The position numbers were made by a program, and so were the translations under genes. Below are positions 45,381-57,145 of a DNA stretch of 64,000 nt, one piece after another. Numbering within the stretch: the first letter of the stretch is position 1; each line of letters starts with the position of its first letter. Location: the NCBI GenBank assembly GCA_030770425.1, contig JASJFT010000021.1, positions 62,001 through 126,000 of the forward strand, given 5' to 3'. The stretch comes from Darksidea phi. Its lineage: Eukaryota; Ascomycota; Dothideomycetes; Pleosporales; Lentitheciaceae. The notes beneath the pieces were generated by a model. It saw only the letters and a list, made by a program, of their open reading frames with translations, was not told where the DNA came from and searched no databases.

Positions 45381-46358
45381 ACAAGTGTCGCGTCGTCTTC
45401 ATTCATTCATGGAATCCACGGCCAGCCGCTTGAAACCTAGGCGACAACTTTTGTAGGCAAGGGCGAGCTAGGTCACGATGATAGCAAGAAGCGGAAAAGC
45501 TTCATGTCTTTCTTCAAACGTTCTACGTCTAAATCACTAGATTTAGGTGAGGAGCGAACATCGGTAGTTCAGGCAGACCCCTGGGCCACGGATTACTTAA
45601 TGTCCAACCTGCTTGTAGGAGCTATATGGGCACACGGGTAATGCTGGAGGCCTTTTCCAAGCGAAAATAAGAACAGCATTTCTCAACACGGTCGGGATCT
45701 GTTCATTAGACTTGCAAGAGATATTGACATTGCAGTACGTTGTTTCCCAACTTGCCGCGTCAGTACATCTAACGAGTTTTAGGAGCCATTCGCTTTTGTT
45801 GTGCATAGTCTCGGTGGAACCATTCTCAAGGACGTAACTGGCCCTGCTTCAACATTGAATAATTACCGTTGGGACTTTGTTATAGGCTATTTGACAATTG
45901 AGGAGTATATTTAGACGAATGGAGCCCATCGTGTTGCTTGGAACGCCTTACCGGGGGGAGCGCGTATACCGATTGGGCCCAAATTGCGTCTAATCTTGCA
46001 CAAGTAGCCCTCGAATATTCGAATAAGAAAACCTTGCAGACTCTTGAGGTGGACAAGGAAATATTAGACAATATTCATGAGGAGTTCAAGACCTTGGTGT
46101 ACCATTAGAACATACAAGGTCACTCCTTCCAGGAACCTCGGGCGTCGCCGGGATGAAAGGCATACACGAGAAGGTATGTCTCCGTGGATTCGCTTCTGTT
46201 AATGTGCTAGACCGGGCAGGCTGTAGACGACTTCTCTGCGAAGCTCGATCTTCCAAGCGCAATAGTGACTGTTAAGAGGCAGATGGCGAGGTTCTCCAAG
46301 AGAGATGGCCAAGCCTACCGAGCGATTAGAAGCATTCTTGTGAAGCTCATCGAGTCGG
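45381..46358 (+). pseudogene. Pseudogene of an alpha/beta-hydrolase domain of NLR type
   Basis: Reading across frames recovers the N-terminal lipase-like domain that heads many fungal NLR (NACHT/NB-ARC) proteins. Segments in order: CRVVFIH, HGIHGQPLET, ATTFVGKGELGHDD, ISQHGRDLFIRLARDIDIA, FAFVVHSLGGTILKD with the nucleophile serine, LGTPYRG, SAYTDWAQIASNLAQVALEY, LEVDKEILDNIHEEF, VDDFSAKLDLPSAIVTV and MARFSKRDGQAYRAI. A canonical 48-nt intron is still recognisable before the HSLGG segment. Lesions include TAG where Trp is expected after LET (near 45438), other stops, and an extra G in the run near 45953. No NACHT or repeat domain follows, so the downstream part is lost or was never there. Confidence 0.75.
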
Positions 46359-46846
46359 AGCTTCTAGGTTCTGCCCAGATACAAGCTCTTGACCGGGAAC
46401 ATGTCGAACGATCGCTACATAGACATGTAACTCATTCTGAGGACGTGACAATATTGACGAGCAAATACTTGCTCCCTTGCAATTTCCGCCCTCCCTCCAA
46501 TGGTCAGATTCTGGGGATATGTGCCTTTCAACAGCGCTGGTCTTGGTTCCCCTGCGGGACTTAGCATGTGCTTGAATGACAAGCACACGTTTATGGAGGC
46601 GTATGGGGAATTATTGCGGAAGCTAAGATAAATATCATGATGGAGCAGACTCTGTTGTGAAATCCGAGCTCATGGAAGCCTTGTGGATATTTAGTGATGA
46701 TGAGAATGATAGATGTCACTGCAGAAAACATTATTGGCCAATAAAGGACGGTCACGATAAAAGATCGCAATTGCGGATGAGTCACGGAAAGCTAGAATTC
46801 GCTCATGGTATATAGATCATCGTATTCACGCCCTGCACCGTAGAAC

Positions 46847-47543
46847 TCAACATTCTATCCCGTTGGGCTCCCTTAACATGCTTCTGAAAGTCCCACGAGT
46901 TGTCGCTACTTGGCCCACCGTCTTGTAACCAAATCGTTCATAGATCTCCACAGCTGCAGACGAAGCCATCACAAAACTGATTCTACGATAGCGTTCTGCT
47001 TGCTTACAGCCCCATGCTAAAAGCATCGATCCGCAACCTCGACGTTAATGCGCTGGACTCACCGACAGCACGTTGAGCCTTTAGGTAAATTACGTCAGCT
47101 ACGATCATATCGAGAGCTGTGCAGATTGACCTACTCCAAGTGTTCGTTAGATCTTTAAGTACTCGTCGTCTCTCTGATATTAATTTTCGCGATATTTCCC
47201 TCCAAGCGCGGACGTCCAACGATGCAGGAATATTGACGAACTCTCTCTTGATCTCCCCTTGGTCCATTTGGATACGTGGACAAGGCTGGTCTAAAGTCCA
47301 CAAAGCAAACCCAACCGGAGTTCCGTCATCTGTACATACTTTAATGAAAGATGCTCTAGGGGCCTTTTTGAAGCTTTCCCGAAAGCTGCTAACGTGCCAC
47401 ATAATCTCCTCCTCTTTGGTTTCGGGGCTAGAATTGGGAAATATAGTCATGGTGAGGTGATTATCTTGCATGGCCGGATGATCGCAATATCGGACAAGAT
47501 CTTCAATATCGCTGAGTTCAACACGGTGAAGCATGTATGCCAT
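46847..47543 (-). pseudogene. Decayed GNAT-family N-acetyltransferase
   Basis: The N-terminal 140 residues read as a fungal GNAT protein (MAYMLHRVELSDIEDLVRY, RASFIKVCTDDGTPVGFALW, TALDMIV). The frame then slips. The rest of the fold lies downstream in another frame: VSPAH, then TAA where Gln is expected, then RRGCGSMLLAWGCKQAERY (the acetyl-CoA pyrophosphate loop), SFVMASSAAVEIYERFGYK and GQVATTRGTFRSMLREPN, to a stop at 46847. CAA to TAA is a CpA to TpA change. At least one nonsense change and one frameshift separate the halves; a short intron cannot restore the stop. The substrate of the ancestor is unknown. Confidence 0.75.
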
Positions 47544-47564
47544 TGCTTCTATTTGAGGATTGAG

Positions 47565-47657
47565 TGATGTCTAGCGAGGGTGATGTCTAGCGAGGGTGAT
47601 GTCTAGCGAGGGTGATGTCTAGCGAGGGTGATGTCTAGCGAGGGTGATTAGCGAGGG
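47565..47657. repeat. 16-bp tandem repeat, five perfect units plus one shortened
   Basis: The unit tgatgtctagcgaggg is repeated five times without change (47565-47644), then once with a 3-bp deletion (47645-47657), then breaks down. It begins 21 bp upstream of the GNAT pseudogene start codon. No spacers are present, so it is not CRISPR-like. Confidence 0.95.
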
Positions 47658-48793
47658 TGATGTCAGGCAGCATGTCACCCGAGGGTGACGCTGCGATCGA
47701 CGGGGAAAGAGCATGCCTAGTGGGGTAAGTTGCGGGGCTTCGCGTTGGAACTTGTACCCGAGATCTTGGCACCCTGGAAACGAAGGATCGGAACAAACTT
47801 CGGCCTTCTCCGTCTTAGCTCTAGGCCCGCTGCCCGCTTTCTTAACGACTGCTCGCGGTCCAAAGGAATTGTTCCCTTCCCGCTACACGAACATAACCAC
47901 AGACCTCCAGACTCTCCATCGTTATTTTCCTTACAATCTCGCTCCTTTCATCCTCCAATTACAATCCAAACTATTATTACCCCCAACAGACTCTTAGCAT
48001 ACAACTCCAACACCAGAGCCCCAAGACACCTCCACTCCACATCCCCATACAAAGAGCACCCCGAAAAGCGCATTCCAGAAGAATGATCCACCCAGACCTA
48101 CGTATAGACCCAACAGTCATAACAAAAAGACAATGAAGAGAAGAGCTCTAGGTTCTCCACGACTATCAATTGGTGCCAAATAGGGTAGGGCTGCGCAGCG
48201 AACGGACCCTATATGGATGTGAGTGCAAGTGTGGGTGTGCCTGGTTTAACGGATACCCTTTATAGTTCGCATTGTAGATTTGCATACCGCCCAGGTTTCC
48301 ATACTTCAAGGCGAGAACTGGGCGCCCCTCGAAGCTCGAAGCAAGAGCACATGTACGTCCTCGCGGCCATGGTCTCCAGCCTCGAGAAGCCCTTTTGCAT
48401 CCCACCTGCTACGAAGCCACTTGATGGAAGCCTGCACCTGGTACGCTTCGGTTCCGTTTCCGGTGGCGAGTTTTGAGAATTCTTTGGTGTTTGGGTGCGC
48501 CCCTGCCATTTTCCGGGACCGGAGTAAGGACACTGGAGATGCTGTTGAGTCGCAGGGCTATAGACAAATATTTCGCACACGTCTAGAAGCTTTGTTATAA
48601 GGAGTGCGGTTTGATCTTACAAAGCAGCGAATACCGTCTGGCAACGTTGCAGACAAAACTAAAGAGCAACAAACTATCTTACAATTAGCCACCATTCATC
48701 AAATAACACATTACAGTGAACCCTAAATCATCCCCTCCTTCCTCTCAGCCACAATTGTTCTTCCCCCGACCATCCCGCAAGAGTCACTCAAAT
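47658..48793. other. Intergenic region, no supported gene
   Basis: Overlapping frames on both strands between 47713 and 48600, all without motifs, conserved blocks or consistent splice sites. It probably includes the 3' UTR of the following minus-strand gene. Confidence 0.5.
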
Positions 48794-51700
48794 CTATAAA
48801 TCCTTAGCATCGTCCCCCTCCCTCTCGTCCTTGCTTGCTTCGCTCAGCGCCTTGCACTCCCATTCACGGAACATCCTTTCAGTGTCAAACTCCGCCTTTC
48901 CCACATTGCCCTTATGGGATACAAGAGGGAAATGTGTATGAATCTCGTCGCGCCGACTTGAACGTAGTTCGTTATGTACGCTTTCAGTCGCAAATGTGGG
49001 AGTGCGACTAGCTCGGGGCTGGAGGACCTCGGACACAAGCGTGGAGTGGCGTGAGCGCGCGCTCTCCCGGTCTTCCATGAAGTTGAGGAAAAAGAGTTGT
49101 GCGTTGGTTTCTTCAAGGTGTGCGCAAAGCGAGGCGATTTCTGCTACGGGGTCGGAGGGATCGCGGGATGCGGTTGATTGCATTGTAGTTTGGTGTTGTC
49201 TGCCTCGGTCTTCAGACGTGTTAGAGGGGTTGTTTGAGATCGGACTCTCGTGGCGGCATCTGACTACCTTGTTTGCCTTGGACTCCGAGAAGAGCTTCGT
49301 CCCACTATCACTTGGACGATTGAGGTAGCTTGGAAGTGGCGAATCCAATGGCGCGATACTGCCCTCACTTGAATACTCCGCGTCGGCCGTGCGAGGCCGA
49401 CGCTCGGTCTCGTCATGGCCTCCTAGGAAACCGCCTGTTGCAACCGGTCCGGGACATGCCATCACTCGGTAGGGAGAATCACGGGCGCTCTTTGGATACT
49501 CGTGACACCCGAAATTACTCTGAACTTTCGCATCCTCGTTGTGGGGATCCAGTATCGGCGTGCTCCTGGTTAGATTATTAGAAGGCGAAGGTGTGGATCC
49601 ATCAGATGAGTGTGAATCATGACGGGCGGAAAGAGAAGGAACATAATCGGCAAGTTCTGCATCGGCGCCTCCTCTCAGATTTATATCCAGATAGGCAGAC
49701 GGAGATGGCGGAATAGGAGCGGCCCTCTTCGGTGACGAACGTCTATTCGTATTGACTGGCGTGCGTACCATGGCTGAGCGAGGCCGCCGCTCAATGGCAA
49801 ACTCCCACTTTCGGTACGGATTCTCGGCCCACGGGAGGTAACAGAAAGTGCATGCCGTCCTTTCAGGGTCTAGCATGGACTGGTCCAGCCAGCTTTCGCA
49901 TCCTTCACCTTTCCGGTGGCGCCACATTTCTAGCACGGAATGTAGTTAGTAAATATTCAGGCTTCGTAGTTCGAGAACTTACCCCACTCTGCGTCGTCGA
50001 CTTCAACATCCACTTTCTTCGCATCACCGTCATCTTCAGCATCTTGCTCGCCGCCCCCATCTTTCCCTTCTTCTTTCTCATTACTCTGTTTAGGAGGACT
50101 TTGTCCACCAATCCCAAGCTCATAATCAAAATTCGCCGACCTATCAATTTCGCACTCCTCATACAACTCGTCGCCCACTTCTTCATAAGGATACCGGACT
50201 ACCTTCCACATCCTATCCTCAGGCATACGGGCCGGGTGCGGATGCTCTGAGCGTTCAGGGACGATCACTTTGGTTCGCTTCCGCGTAAGGTTGGGTCGTT
50301 TGTTGATTACTGGAGGGTATAAAACACTTGACGGCATGGCGGACGGAGGTGGAGTGGAGTGAGAATTGCCACCACGGACGCCGGTCATCGAATCGGCATA
50401 CGGGTTTTGCATGCCGGTGTTGACAAACGGGGGAGAAGGGTCTTTATTTCCTCCCCAAATGTCGCATGTAGAGGTAAGGATGGTATCAGCATTCAATTCG
50501 TTGATGGCGTTGATGAAGTCGCCAGCATCATCGTAGCTCTCATCATCACCACCGCTTCGCGACGACTGATCGTCCCCATCGTTGCCGACTGGGATGTCCA
50601 AATTGCTCAATTGCTCTCGAAGCACCTGTCGATATTCATCAGGTCTGAAGGATTGCTCCCACTTCGAGCCTCGTCCAGTATTTTCGCTTACGAAATCGTT
50701 CTCAGTTGCGGGAAGTGTGATGAGCACTTGCCGTCCATCAGTCGTGTCTGGGAGCGAAAAGCCCATTTCCTCTCTGGTCTCCATGATCTTGCAGATGTGG
50801 CGAAGATGAGGATTATTTTCTAGTCCGTGGACATGGCGGTGTTCAAGAATATCGCGAGCCTGAGCGAGGGTCGTGTGACGGGGCCACTGGAAGTAGCGGA
50901 GTGGATTGGTCAGAAGGACCATGATGGATACGCTAGGGAAGAAGTAAAATGCCGTTGCATCAATGTCTCGGGTACTTGAATCTCCGTGCTCAATCGCCGT
51001 CTTTGGACTGGGAGAAGATGGACGTTGTCGAGAAGAATCGCCACCACCGCGAATCTCCGGCAGCTTCGAACCACCCCACTCCTCCGCATCGCCATACATC
51101 GAAATATGTTCCAAGTTCTGTTCAAGTTGTTCATAGAAGCTCCCAACCTGCTCATTGATATCATTCAGTAGAGCCTTCAGCTCCTCGGTCTCCGCCTTCG
51201 CAGCGTCTACCTCTTTCCACGCCCTCGTAGCCTCGTCTGCCGCCGTCTTCGCTTCATGTTTACAGTGCTCGATACGGTGGTGCATGGTATCCAGTACATT
51301 GTCCTGCCAATCGAAAGTCTTTTCCATGTCCTCAATGATGTCTTGTAGGCGTTCAATCATGCGGTCCTGAGAGGCGTTCTGAAGCTGCAGGATACGAGCA
51401 TACTCAATGTACGCCTTCTGGAAGCCGCGCTTGCCGGCTTCGTCGATATCATCTAGAACCTCACGGTAATCGTCTGGGATATCGAAATCCCAGCTCCCTG
51501 AGCTCAGTGCGGCGAACGAACGTCGCTCTCGGTCTTCAAGGCTATATGAGGAAGCGCCGCCTCTGAGTCGCGGTATCGCATGCCCATCATCTTCATTCTC
51601 GCTTTCATTGCTCATACAAATCCTAGATTTGTCATTCGCTCGACCTTCGCCACGCTTATCCGTTGCCGATCCACTCACACCATGAAAGTACACATCCGTC

Positions 51701-53004
51701 CTGCTGACAATGTAGGTATCGCCCTGACCTTCAGTGTACCACTGATTGCCCACTTTCGACTCCCACTGCTCTTGCGTCATGCTCTTGCGAATCGCGTTCT
51801 TGAGCTCCCATTCCATGTGGTGCGTACGTACTTGCATCACATTAATACCCTCGAGGGGTTCGAGGTGAGGAATAGGCAAGCCTGTTGCACATCGCTGGCG
51901 CAGAACGAAGAGGAGCTGGTCTTTCTTTGCACCTTGCGGGAAGTGGAAGACGGAGGGCGGTGTTTTGAAGGTTAGCGACGGTAGGTGTGCGTTGTGTTGA
52001 GGAAGGGTGAAATTTGCGGGGAGCGGGATGTAGATGTAAGACGGCGCAGAGTCGATACCAGACAGGGAGAGAGGTTGCGGATTCTGAGACATAGGTGGGT
52101 TGTCGGGAGTCAAGGACTGATGCAGTTCCTCTTGCTCATTGACCCAAAGTGTGTTCTCTTCCTCAAGTAGTTTTGCATTCTTATCATCGTCTTCTTTCTC
52201 ATACTCGGTCGAGCGGCGCAAGGGCGGTGGGTATTCGGAATTGCTGCTCAAGCCAGTGCCGGTAACGCTAGTCGTGGGTGAGTGTATATAGGAGCTGCCC
52301 ACTTCCACGTCTACCGAAGACTCCGAAAATGGCCTGGGCTTCCGATTTGGTCTCCCATGCTCCATTCCCAACTGTGTATTCCTTGCCGCACGATCATGTC
52401 TCTCACTTTCATCATCGCTCAACTGCACATCTTCGTGGATACTCGACGCTCTACCAACCCTAGTCTCTCCCAAGCCACCCGCCCCAGCCTCCTTAGAATC
52501 GACGAGCTTTTCAAGACGTTCGGTGAGTCCTTGAAGCCTCTCAACATCCCCTTCCTCATGCTGAAGCATCCCCTGCTGTTGTTGCAGCCCCGCTGCAGGC
52601 GGCGCGTTCGTCGGTGCCCCAGTAGGACGCAGACTCTTGATTTCAGCCTTAAGCGCCTCCATCTCAGCAAGCAGCTCACTCTCCTTATCTTCCAGCTCCT
52701 CCACTTCCAGACGAAGCTTAGCGAGCATCGGACGTTCGTCGAACGCTTCAATCCAACCCCTCACGCCTAGCCTTTCGAGTTCGTCGATCAAGTACTCCAT
52801 AAGCATGGTTTGCGGCACTTTGTTGCCGCACGAGTAGCAGTTGACGCGATCGCTGGCATAGGCTCGGAGGTGGGCCATGCGTGATGCTATATGGTCGATG
52901 CGATCAAGGTCAAGTGGTACAATGGGGTAAGGGAGCGTCTCGTTGCGGAGGATATCGAGGAGGGCGGCGTATGTGGTCGGATTGGGGGTGCTGAAGGGAT
53001 ACAT
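48794..53004 (-). CDS. Large disordered protein of unknown function with four RGG sites
   Basis: Exons 53004-49983 and 49929-48794 (53-nt intron: GTAAGT, TACTAAC branch, GCTAG) give 1385 residues from MYPFSTPNPTTY. Upstream Met at 53112 would add 36. Near the N-terminus is CYSCGNK, followed by a coiled coil (about 120-165, rich in ELEEKS). A second long coiled coil lies at about 520-645. Exon 2 begins with a CTFCYLPWAEN segment. Most of the rest is disordered and acidic or Ser/Pro-rich. Four short sites share a hydrophobic-RGG pattern: RLRGGA near 480, EIRGGG near 650, GVRGGN near 874 and NLRGGA near 1093, each introducing a low-complexity stretch. I do not recognise the protein. Two genes are possible, but the splice joins both frames cleanly. 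Confidence 0.7.
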
Positions 53005-53963
53005 CTTGTGCTTAAGACACCTTGATAGTGAGGCAGATGTTGAGTGTATGAAGAAAGACGGTCGACAATGTGTGTCTGTTACAAGCTCTGGAGATACTGA
53101 TACTGGCGACAATTGCTTGCTTTAGAGAAGGCGACGACTGGCTTCGCAGAATACGGAAGGAGGCCCAGAAAATGATAGAACGCTTTACTTATACAGTTAC
53201 GATCAAGCTCTCAGAGCAGTCCTGAAGCGCCGACATGAAGCGCAAATGGATGTGAAGAATGTAGTACCAGTATTCAAAGGGCGAGCGAGAGACGCATCTA
53301 GCTCTTCGCGGTGATTAGTCTTTGTGAAGCACCTGTGCCGTGACATGGATATTGAAAGAAAGCCTGATGAAGGGCAGGAATTTCAAGCATGAGCTAAGAA
53401 AGTCATTAGGAGATGACGTTTCGACCAACAAGCACAGCGATCGGCCTGGAGCAGGTGTCCAAAAATGACGTTCCGATAGCGAACGGAGAACGAGCAATCA
53501 AGACACGCTCCACAAACGTCTCGCTAGCACGCCAAACACTCGGCATCCAAACGCTTGAATATAGAGAAAAGATAACATTGCCGCATTAAACGCCCTACGA
53601 GAAACTATTCCTGCAGAGTTGAACCATTCGCTTTCTAAACACCGCACGCGCAGTGATTGGGTATACCGTATAATTTTGTGTCCTGTACTCTTGTACGCCA
53701 AAGTGAAATAAGGAAAAACAATGCCCCATGAGCGACTGCAGTCACACCCACCGCATTCAAGAGAGAAAGAAAAGCGCTGTTTCCAAGGCCGTGATTAAGA
53801 TAACGAAGAAAACGTAGGAAATGTGTCGTGAAGAGTTGTGTCGCCATAGGCAGAGGCAGGCGCTACTAAAAAGCAGGCACGGTGCTTGCACCAAACCATA
53901 CGTCTGCCACGTCGCCTCATCGTTACCAACATGGCATCTACAAACGCCACCGCAAAGCTGTCT
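53005..53963. other. Intergenic region, no supported gene
   Basis: AT-rich spacer between two leftward genes. It likely holds the promoter of the large RGG-site protein and the 3' UTR of the gene on its right. Confidence 0.4.
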
Positions 53964-54887
53964 TCAACTGACAGCCACAGGACTTTTCGCAGAGGAACGC
54001 CCTCGTTCGCTCTCCGTCAACGCGCCACGTGATCGTTCCAGAGCAGCGCGCTCCTTCGCAACAACGCTCAATGCTGCCTTCGCTTCGTCGAAAGGGAGGC
54101 GGGGGCTACGCTGGCCACGCGTCGGACTGCTGCGGCGCGAGTTGGCTTGACTGGCCGTCCGTGAAGTTGGATTCGACGGCGTGAAGCCCTTGATGCTGTT
54201 GGCGCGAGTAGAGGGGCAGCTGGGTCCGTCGCGGGTGCTGCCGGGACCACTGCGGAACTCTGTACTTCTGGAATCTTGGCTGCGTCGTCCGACACTTGCG
54301 TTGCGATCGAAAGAGTTCTGGCGAGAGTTGGCAACCGAGTTGGCTTGGGAACGCTGGTATTCCGGATCGTCACCCTTTTTCATGTGGCGGAAAGCATTCG
54401 TCCGGGCGTCGATGCACCATAGTTTGTATGGGCCGGGGATGAACTCGCCCTCCTCGTCCCAACAGTTCACCCATGCAACGCCATCATCGAGCTGGAAGAA
54501 GCCCACTTGAATCCTTTTGCCGCGCGAATTCTCGATCTCGCCGTACTTCTTGCGCACCTCGTAGTCGGGACTAAGGAGATAGCGCTTGAGGACCTTAGAA
54601 TACCGGATCGGAGTGGGCGGAGTCATCTTGATCAGGTCCTCGGGCGTCTTCTCTTCAACCAGTCCTACCGGACCCCCCTCCTTGGAATCGGCATCGGCGG
54701 TGTCGATGGTGGCGTTTTTATAAGTGGCAATGAGGTACCATCCACGACCAGGAATATATTCGTACACACCAGGAACTGGCTGCTCCCAGTGTTCAGTCTT
54801 CCTGGTCGGACGCTCGGTTTTGTCCTTGCGGAACCATTTTTTCGGCTTGAATAGGGTTTGCGTCGCGACGAAGAGATTCGGCGTCAT
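53964..54887 (-). CDS. Conserved-looking hypothetical protein, 307 residues
   Basis: An intronless frame starting MTPNLFVATQTLFKPKKWFR. Residues about 35-165 form a compact, folded-looking region rich in aromatics (PGVYEYIPGRGWYLIATYKN, RYSKVLKRYLLSPDYEVRKK, GFFQLDDGVAWVNCWDEEGE, FIPGPYKLWCIDARTNAF). The last 130 residues are disordered, Ser/Arg/Asn-rich and repetitive (SRQNSFDR, SRTASQANSRRSS), then helical and basic. No signal peptide or membrane span. I do not recognise the family. Codon structure and residue composition support a real gene. Confidence 0.7.
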   Translation of the reverse strand: MTPNLFVATQTLFKPKKWFRKDKTERPTRKTEHWEQPVPGVYEYIPGRGWYLIATYKNATIDTADADSKEGGPVGLVEEKTPEDLIKMTPPTPIRYSKVLKRYLLSPDYEVRKKYGEIENSRGKRIQVGFFQLDDGVAWVNCWDEEGEFIPGPYKLWCIDARTNAFRHMKKGDDPEYQRSQANSVANSRQNSFDRNASVGRRSQDSRSTEFRSGPGSTRDGPSCPSTRANSIKGFTPSNPTSRTASQANSRRSSPTRGQRSPRLPFDEAKAALSVVAKERAALERSRGALTESERGRSSAKSPVAVS

Positions 54888-57145
54888 CCCAACCGCCCGA
54901 ATTGGTATCTCTTGAAGAATTCAGAGCTACCTCAGGAGAAGTTGGCGGCGGTCGTGCTGAGAAAAAGTCGAAGGGGCGGAGGTGAGAAGTGAGAAGAGCG
55001 GATATTGAAGGCCCAACGGCGTGAACGGGAGTCTCGCGATGTCACACACCCAACACTAAATGCGGATAGAAGGCGAAATAAAAGGAACGGGAAGCGCGTC
55101 TGCTGATCGCGAGCAGGATGGTCGGGCCAGGCTCCGAATGGACGAACGAAAAACCGCGGATCGACTAGCAGCGGCCGACAACGCCGTGCGAAAAGATCAA
55201 CGGTCCTCACCGTCCGAACAAATGTGGCGTGTGGTCGAAAAGTCAAACTGGAAAGTAAAAAGCCAAGTGCTGGAGGAAAACTACTGAAGAGGGGGGCGAC
55301 GCGGAAGGGTCCCTCCTTAGGGGCCGCCCGGGAGCTAAAATAGTTGACTCGTTGTGAAAATTGATATGTCAGGGAATGTAACGCCGCCGCACACCGCACC
55401 GTGTGTCCCTCGAGTGAGCAGAATGCCCGCTTCGAGCCGCTGAATCGTTTCGAAATTTCTAGCAGATGGTTGGGCTGGAGAGGCGTCGCGCACGCCGACC
55501 GCGAATGCGCCCGGAAATGCGTCATCTTCGCTATCCCAAGCGATGCAGGACAATCGTTCCGATTCCTCCCATACGCGGCCAAACGTGTGCCTCCACAGCA
55601 TTACTCCTTCGCTCGACGTACAGCTCACCTGCGTGCTCGCGACCGTCCTCTCACACCATCACACCAGATAACGGCAGCGAGTCGGCCAATCACTGCGGCA
55701 TCCGGGCCCTCGTGGGTATCGGGACAAGTCGCAATGCGGCTGATGTGCGACATGATAATCTGTGGAAGAAACAGCCCTGGCCCTGGGGTCAGAAAGGGGA
55801 CTGAGCGGGTGTCGGTGTAGCGGTCGGTAGGTGTTGTTGGGATGGGTGATGGAGCGTGCGGTTGCCGGGTCTGGGTTGTAAGCGTTGCCGTCCATGCAGC
55901 GTAAGCGATGGCGGTAACCTGTCAACGCCACCTGCATGGCCATGACGACAACCTGGCTTTGCGCTCTTCACATGCTAGCTGCCGTCGTCGTGCTAGCGAC
56001 GGCACGCTGATTATGCAGTCCACATTGACCTCCGTGTCCAGGATCATGCTGAGGAACAGATTCGGCCCGTCGTCCGCCCCTTTCCACCTTTCCATCGCTC
56101 CACCACGCCTTACCTTCCGGCCCGCCGGCGAGATAGTAGCTGGTCTTTGGGCTGCGACCGACACAGTGGATAAAGTGCGTGCCCTTCCCGTTTCATCAAC
56201 AGCGGTGTGCAGGTCAGTTGTGGTAGTGAACTGCATGCATGTGCCCAAAGGGGCATCAAGTGAGCATGGCAATGCGATGCAAGCGAGCGAGCGAAACAAA
56301 CAAAACACCAAACCCGGGCGTGATATCGCTATCGCGTGCTCGGTGATGATTTAGCCCGCTCGACTAGATTGTGCCAAAAGCAGGTTATTACACTCCTGCA
56401 GAATGCAACATTTCCACCTGCTGCACGCGCTCTTCGCGCAGCAAAAAAAGCCCCCCCCCCGGGTTCACCCTCACTCATAACCAGCCAAGCAACACATCCC
56501 ATAACCACCTTACGATATCATAATCCATCTCATCACCACACCCTCTTCCTCGCTAATCTAGCTCCCCGCCGGCCCGAAACCACAGACCATACTGCAATGC
56601 ACGCCGTCTTTCGTGTGTCACACACGAACCGCATGCAAGCATGTTTCATGGAGATATATGATTTGCCCGCTTTCGGGACATTTCCGCCAGATGCTCATGC
56701 AGGCGCATCTGTTTGTAGCAACTTCGGACCATGCTCGTCCGAAGGCTGGCCCGAGACATGGGAATTACCGGGTGGTAGGTGCGTGCTGTTGTTTCCGCGG
56801 GTGTAATGCTGATATCTTTACTTTTGAGTGTGTTGGCCTACCGTGCAGTACCAATCTCCGATCTATGTGCGAGGGCAAGCGAGAATCCAAGGCGACGTCA
56901 CCAATTAGGACAGTAGACAGCCTCTGAAGCTAGGAAATGCTCTCATTTCGCATTGTAAGATCCCATCGCCCGCTCACGACCGTGACCTCAGTTCCAATCC
57001 GCTCATCCGATTGAATGTGTGCAATGAATTTTGTTGGATACATGCTCCCCCCCATGCGAGGTTAAAGCTGACGGAAAAGCCACATCCATTGCCGTGCCTA
57101 AGTCAGAGAGACGCCGTATATGCCCCCGCCCAGATCATTCACCCT
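54888..57145. other. Intergenic region, no supported gene
   Basis: 2.3 kb with only shadow-like frames on both strands (55401-55820, 55908-56354, 56336-56806 plus; 54932-55582, 55922-56311 minus). A C homopolymer lies near 56450-56461. No motif or splice-supported exon found. Confidence 0.45.

Noticed and set aside
47565..47657. CRISPR-like array
   Set aside because: The 16-bp units are directly adjacent with no spacers, and the organism is a fungus.
47713..48600. Overlapping frames on both strands between the GNAT pseudogene and the large RGG-site protein
   Set aside because: No motif, mutual overlap and low-complexity Pro/Ser/His content.
55401..56806. Series of plus-strand frames of 140-160 codons between the 307-residue protein and eL32
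   Set aside because: No consistent splice links, no motifs, and matching open frames on the opposite strand, as expected of GC-rich non-coding DNA.
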